Assembly: GCA_021836225.1 (NCBI GenBank)
Contig: JAKBJA010000123.1
Coordinates: forward strand, 1 to 6,205
DNA: 6,205 bases
Source of the DNA: Pseudomonadota bacterium
Lineage (GTDB): Bacteria; Pseudomonadota; Gammaproteobacteria; Burkholderiales; Thiobacillaceae
Reading direction: 5' to 3'
The notes under the pieces were generated by a model that was not told the DNA's origin, made no database searches, and was given only the letters and a program-made list of their open reading frames with translations. A program made the position numbers and the translations under genes. Positions 6,162 through 6,205 of this stretch are shown here, piece after piece; positions within the stretch are counted from its first letter, which is position 1; each line of letters starts with the position of its first letter.

Positions 6162-6205
6162 ATTGCCAGTTAATTTTCTTCAAGCTGTTGTTTCGATCTT
6201 GCTCC

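Overview
The window looks like a chromosomal piece of a GC-rich proteobacterium, possibly a betaproteobacterium. That is an impression from the composition of the two left-hand genes and the style of the proteins; no rRNA or other marker is present. Three protein genes can be supported, plus one doubtful small one. I see no tRNA, rRNA, CRISPR array, insertion sequence or transposase.

Left (1-508, + strand): the C-terminal half of a BtuC/FecCD-type ABC importer permease, cut by the window edge. No ATPase gene follows it. The permease runs convergently into a very long minus-strand gene (715-3999), a SWIM zinc-finger plus SNF2-type DEAQ-box ATPase of 1094 residues with all the helicase-family motifs intact. 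The 206-bp space between the two stops holds short inverted repeats and a possible 57-residue reading frame (545-718, - strand). That frame would start inside the SNF2 stop in an ATGA overlap.

Middle (4000-4720): a gene-poor, lower-GC divergent intergenic region of about 720 bp. Its left edge is the SNF2 5' side. Its right part has the look of a regulated promoter for the right-hand gene: two overlapping, mutually exclusive inverted repeats (4491-4524), then a sigma-54-like GG-N10-GC element (4629-4646) about 75 bp before the start codon. A strong dyad overlaps the -12 half of that element.

Right (4721-6124, + strand): a secreted two-domain protein with a signal peptide, a DNRLRE-like beta domain, a Pro/Thr linker and an alpha/beta-hydrolase (lipase-like) domain. 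The domain has GHSLG and a following Asp but ends before any catalytic His. A large inverted repeat straddles its stop codon. Base composition falls from left to right, strongly so in the hydrolase half, which suggests a different history from the SNF2 gene.

The three genes have no evident shared function. The most interesting element is the right-hand locus: a sigma-54-type control region in front of an unusual DNRLRE-lipase fusion that may have lost part of its active site.
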